A DNA stretch of 64,000 nucleotides, from positions 1 to 64,000 of the forward strand of contig NZ_BBOJ01000016.1 in NCBI RefSeq assembly GCF_000974445.1, read 5' to 3'. Of this stretch, positions 61,423 to 64,000 are shown piece by piece. This DNA is from Lentzea aerocolonigenes. Its GTDB lineage: Bacteria; Actinomycetota; Actinomycetes; Mycobacteriales; Pseudonocardiaceae. The position numbers and the translations under genes are program-made. Position 1 is the first letter of the stretch; each line of letters opens with the position of its first letter. The notes below the pieces were generated by a model. The model was given only the letters and a program-made list of their open reading frames with translations, was not told where the DNA came from and searched no databases.

Positions 61423-62250
61423 CTAAGCAAGATCGTGCTGATCCGCCCAGGCCGCGACCGCCGCCGCGATCTCCTTCGGCCGGTCCTCCATCGCGTGGTG
61501 GCCCGCCTCGCCGAGCGCCACCACGTCCAGTGCGGCGATGTTCGCCGAGCACCAGGCCTGCAACTGCGGCCCGATCAGCAACGTCGGCGAGCCCTCGAAC
61601 GTCATGAGCAGCTTCGGCACGTCGGAGGTCGCCAGCCACGCGTCGTAGGTCTCGATCCGCGGCACCAGCGAGGCGGGCTCCCCGTCGAACGGCATCTGCC
61701 GCGCCCACGCGAGCACCGGCCGCCTGCTCGCCGCGTCGGGGAACGGCGCCAGGTAGGCCGCCAGGTCCTCGTCCGACACGGGCGTCAGCACGCCGCCGGT
61801 GTACGCCTGGCGCACGAACCCGTCGTCTTCCAGCGCCTCGGTGGCGCGGAACCTGCGCACCCGTTCCTGCGCGGGCACCGGCAGCTCGGAGCCGTACATC
61901 GGCTTCACGATCGTCTCGAAGAACGCGATGCCCGCGACGCGCGAAGGGTTCCGGGCTGCCCAGTCGAACGCCAGCGCGCCGCCCCAGTCGTGGCCGACGA
62001 GCACCACGCGGTCCAGTTCGAGAGCGTCGAACCACGCGTCGAGGTAGCGGGCGTGGTCGGCGAACGAGTACTCGACGTCCGGCTTGCCCGAGCGGCCCAT
62101 GCCGATCAGGTCGGGGGCCAGTCCGCCCAGCTGCGGCAGGACGTTGCGCCAGGCGTGCGACGAGCCGGGGTTGCCGTGCAGGAACACGAACGGCGCCGTG
62201 CCGGACTGCTCGTAGTGCACGGTCGAGTCGAGAACAGGAACAACAGGCAT
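61423..62250 (-). CDS. dhaA: Haloalkane dehalogenase (HLD-II type)
   Basis: 275-residue alpha/beta hydrolase that replaces halide with hydroxyl on haloalkanes. The HLD-II pentad is complete: halide-binding N27 in FLHGNPGSS and W89, nucleophile D88 in GHDWGG, acid E112 in FFETIV, and the His in GEAGHHAMED (H251/H252). The cap domain (about 135-215) includes EDDGFVRQAYTGGVLTPVSD. ATG 62250 is 12 nt after the MarR gene's stop, so they form an operon. Natural substrate unknown. Confidence 0.9.
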   Translation of the reverse strand: MPVVPVLDSTVHYEQSGTAPFVFLHGNPGSSHAWRNVLPQLGGLAPDLIGMGRSGKPDVEYSFADHARYLDAWFDALELDRVVLVGHDWGGALAFDWAARNPSRVAGIAFFETIVKPMYGSELPVPAQERVRRFRATEALEDDGFVRQAYTGGVLTPVSDEDLAAYLAPFPDAASRRPVLAWARQMPFDGEPASLVPRIETYDAWLATSDVPKLLMTFEGSPTLLIGPQLQAWCSANIAALDVVALGEAGHHAMEDRPKEIAAAVAAWADQHDLA

Positions 62251-62262
62251 GACGGACCTTCC

Positions 62263-62685
62263 TCAGGACAGCGGAACGGCGAGCAGTGCGGTCAGGTCGT
62301 GCGAGAAGGCCGGGGAACGATCACCCAGCGGGGCTGTCAGCCGGTCGAGCAACGACCTGACCACGGCGACGGCGGGTTCGACCGTCGACCGGCCGTGCGG
62401 GGTCAGCTCCAGCCGGACGGTGCGGGTGTCGGTGGTGTCCCGAGTGCGCGAGATGAAGCCGGAGGCCTCCAGCGAGCGCGCCAGCTTCGAGACGTACAGC
62501 GCTTCGAGGCCGGTGTGGTCGGCCAGTTCGCGTTGCGACGGACGGTCCAGGGCCAGCAGCGACGACAGCGCGACGTACTGCGCGTGCGTCAGGCCGATGG
62601 GGTCCAACGCGCGGTCAACGGCCGTCCGCCACTTCATCGCGAGACGCCAGACGAGATGTCCAACGGTGAACTCTGCACTGCTCAT
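62263..62685 (-). CDS. MarR-family transcriptional regulator
   Basis: 140-residue winged-helix regulator. The DNA-binding core has LTHAQYVALSSLLALDRPSQRELADHTGLEALYVSKLARSLEASGFISR and a wing with RDTTDTRTVRLELTPHG. Likely represses its own operon, which includes the dehalogenase. A palindrome at 62696-62714, 11 nt upstream of the start, is the likely operator. Confidence 0.88.
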   Translation of the reverse strand: MSSAEFTVGHLVWRLAMKWRTAVDRALDPIGLTHAQYVALSSLLALDRPSQRELADHTGLEALYVSKLARSLEASGFISRTRDTTDTRTVRLELTPHGRSTVEPAVAVVRSLLDRLTAPLGDRSPAFSHDLTALLAVPLS

Positions 62686-62695
62686 GGCGGATACA

Positions 62696-62714
62696 GTACA
62701 TGGCTACTATGTAC
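62696..62714. promoter_or_regulatory. Probable MarR operator
   Basis: Inverted repeat GTACAT-GGCTACT-ATGTAC, 6-7-6, immediately upstream of the MarR start. A 13-bp direct repeat TACAYGGCTACTA (Y is T or C) overlaps it (62697-62724). Confidence 0.6.
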
Positions 62715-62721
62715 ACGGCTA

Positions 62722-63507
62722 CTAACTGGGCGCCACGTGCCCGCCGATCCGGGCGGTCAGCTCGTCGGCCGCCTTGCGAACCTCCTTGGCGAGGTCCGGC
62801 CACGTCTGGCCGCAGGGCGTGTCGCACAGGTGCCGGAACGTCAGCGTGATGGCCGCGATCGGCCGTTCCCCGTGGTCGAACACCGGCGCCGCCACCGAGG
62901 CGAACCCCGCCGTCACGAACCCGTCCTCGACCGCCCAGCCCTGACGGCGTTCGACGGTCAGCAGCCTGCGCAGCGCGGGCAGGTTGTGCGGGCCGCGGCC
63001 GGTGCGGTCGACGAAGGACGCGACGGACGGAAACAGCGCCCTGACCTGCGCCGGGGGCACGTGGGCCAGCATCGCGCGGCCGGACGCGGTGAGGTGGGCG
63101 GGCAGGCGCACGCCGACGTCGGACACGATCGTCTGCGGCTGCCGCGGCTGTTCCCGCACCAGGTACAGCGCCTCGGCGCCGTGCAGAACACCCAGATGGG
63201 CGACCTTCTCCATCCGGTCCGCGAGCTTGCGCAGCAACGGACGGGCCAGCCGTTCCAACGGGTCGTGGCGCAGGTACGCGGAGCCGAGCTCGAACGCCGC
63301 GACGCCCAGGCCGTAGCGCTTCTCCTCGGGGAAGTGGGTCGCGAACCCGGCCTCGGTCAGTTCCGAGAGCAGGTGATAGGTCGTTGACCTGGGCAGATTG
63401 AGCTCGCGCGCCACCGACGCCGCGGAGACGGGACCCGGCCTGCCCGCCAGCAGCCGGAGGACCGCGAGGCCTCGCCGCAGCGCGGGAACGTCACTGCTGC
63501 TGCCCAC
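62722..63507 (-). CDS. IclR-family transcriptional regulator
   Basis: 261-residue regulator. N-terminal winged helix (about 5-70, ALRRGLAVLRLLAGRPGPVSAASVARELNLPRSTTYHLL), then the effector-binding IclR domain (about 80-255) with LRKLADRMEKVAHLGVLHGAEALYLVRE and TASGRAMLAHVPPAQV. Effectors are usually aromatic acids, glyoxylate or similar. Start set at GTG 63507 giving the usual short lead into the helix-turn-helix. Divergent from the ECF sigma gene. Its target is not evident from neighbours. Confidence 0.88.
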   Translation of the reverse strand: MGSSSDVPALRRGLAVLRLLAGRPGPVSAASVARELNLPRSTTYHLLSELTEAGFATHFPEEKRYGLGVAAFELGSAYLRHDPLERLARPLLRKLADRMEKVAHLGVLHGAEALYLVREQPRQPQTIVSDVGVRLPAHLTASGRAMLAHVPPAQVRALFPSVASFVDRTGRGPHNLPALRRLLTVERRQGWAVEDGFVTAGFASVAAPVFDHGERPIAAITLTFRHLCDTPCGQTWPDLAKEVRKAADELTARIGGHVAPS

Positions 63508-63620
63508 AACAGTGATTTTCCCACGTGATGCAGCCCACGCCGTTCCTCCATCAGGGCACACTCAACAGAACAGGACCGAGGCGCGTCATAGGGACGTGAC
63601 GGTTTTGAAGGGGGTCGGGA

Positions 63621-64000
63621 TTGACACCGAGTTTCGATGACTTCGTGGCAGAACAGGTGACCCCGTTGCTGCGCTACGCCACCGTGCTCACGTGTGACCC
63701 GCACCTGGCCCAGGACGTGGTCCAGGAAGTGCTGCTGCGCGCGCAGCAGAAGTGGGATCGCATCGGTTCAGTCGACCTCCCTCACGCCTACGTCAAGCGC
63801 ATGGTGACCAACGAGTACCTCTCGTGGCGCAGGCGCAGGGCCGCCAAGGACGTCGCTCTGTGCATGACGACTCTGGAGTCCGTCACACCTCCCGTCTCGG
63901 ACACGACGCACCACTACGACGAGCGGGAAGCAATGTTGCAGCGGATCGCCAAGCTCCCCCGCAAACAGCGGGCCGCGGTCGTGCTCCGCTACTACGAGAA
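63621..64000 (+). CDS. SigE-family ECF sigma factor, N-terminal part
   Basis: Begins at TTG 63621 behind GAAGGGGG and runs off the window, giving 126 residues. Region 2 has FDDFVAEQVTPLLRYATVLTCDPHLAQDVVQEVLLRAQQKWDRIG and HAYVKRMVTNEYLSWRRRRAAKD; region 4 begins IAKLPRKQRAAVVLRYYE. This matches the actinobacterial SigE-family ECFs, usually followed by a membrane anti-sigma gene beyond the window. Confidence in family is good; the regulon is unknown. Confidence 0.88.
   Translation, partial: MTPSFDDFVAEQVTPLLRYATVLTCDPHLAQDVVQEVLLRAQQKWDRIGSVDLPHAYVKRMVTNEYLSWRRRRAAKDVALCMTTLESVTPPVSDTTHHYDEREAMLQRIAKLPRKQRAAVVLRYYE

Noticed and set aside
60520..63387. 955-residue plus-strand open frame opposite GNAT, dehalogenase, MarR and IclR genes
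   Set aside because: Antisense to four genes with clear catalytic or DNA-binding motifs; Arg/His/Gln-rich and motif-free.

Overview
This is a high-GC actinobacterial chromosome segment. Three things point to the order Pseudonocardiales (Lentzea, Saccharothrix or Actinosynnema type), which is an inference from gene content: a WhiB-type regulator, mycothiol-type RsrA, Scr1/DUF5753 and DUF574 proteins, and many GTG/TTG starts. Much of the gene order matches a block known from Mycobacterium tuberculosis, in four islands: tmk-mtrA-mtrB-lpqB-comF-hpf-secA-(Rv3235-like); the WS/DGAT acyltransferase region; rsgA-aroA-yedK; and ybaK-sigR-rsrA-bL37-pdtaS-whiB1-DAG kinase-membrane protein. Lineage-specific genes lie between these islands.

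Layout. 1-5.2 kb is accessory: the 3' end of a group II intron sits antisense in the end of an Scr1-type HTH gene, followed by a small CxC-motif protein, a large TerD-like protein and an XRE regulator. 5.3-18.1 kb is core: thymidylate kinase, an extra methyltransferase, the MtrAB-LpqB envelope/cell-division signalling system, ComF, the ribosome hibernation factor with a long structured leader, and SecA. The lpqB-comF gap holds tandem repeats and a 142-bp composite hairpin. 18.1-31.6 kb is mixed metabolism and housekeeping: HAD, TrmH, APH-like, WS/DGAT, PruA, RsgA, AroA, YedK/HMCES, DinB and secreted proteins. 31.6-36.9 kb is a redox and signalling island with a self-regulating SigR promoter, RsrA, the 24-residue ribosomal protein bL37, PdtaS with an apparent CTG start, and WhiB1 behind a CRP-like site.

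37-45.6 kb is rich in secreted enzymes (chymotrypsin-fold protease, GH28 glycosidase, a large serine hydrolase with Calx-beta-like repeats), with a DUF574 methyltransferase, GNAT and phosphatase genes. 45.6-49.5 kb has a solitary TIR-NB-ARC-TPR protein, the nickel superoxide dismutase pair sodN/sodX, and a lone RmlC-type epimerase. 49.8-59.4 kb has malic enzyme, a multi-PAS GGDEF-EAL protein, a BpsA-like aminopropyltransferase and a four-gene osmoprotectant ABC transporter. 59.5-64 kb has a four-domain GNAT protein, a MarR-haloalkane dehalogenase operon, an IclR regulator and the start of a SigE-family ECF sigma gene cut by the window edge.

Most of the window is ordinary actinobacterial chromosome. 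The least routine items are the composite hairpin, the intron-truncated regulator, the fourfold GNAT protein, the TIR-NLR-like protein, the hpf leader, and the repeat pair around the small gene at 40.3 kb. No multi-gene new system could be shown from sequence alone. All functional assignments rest on motif and family recognition by eye.
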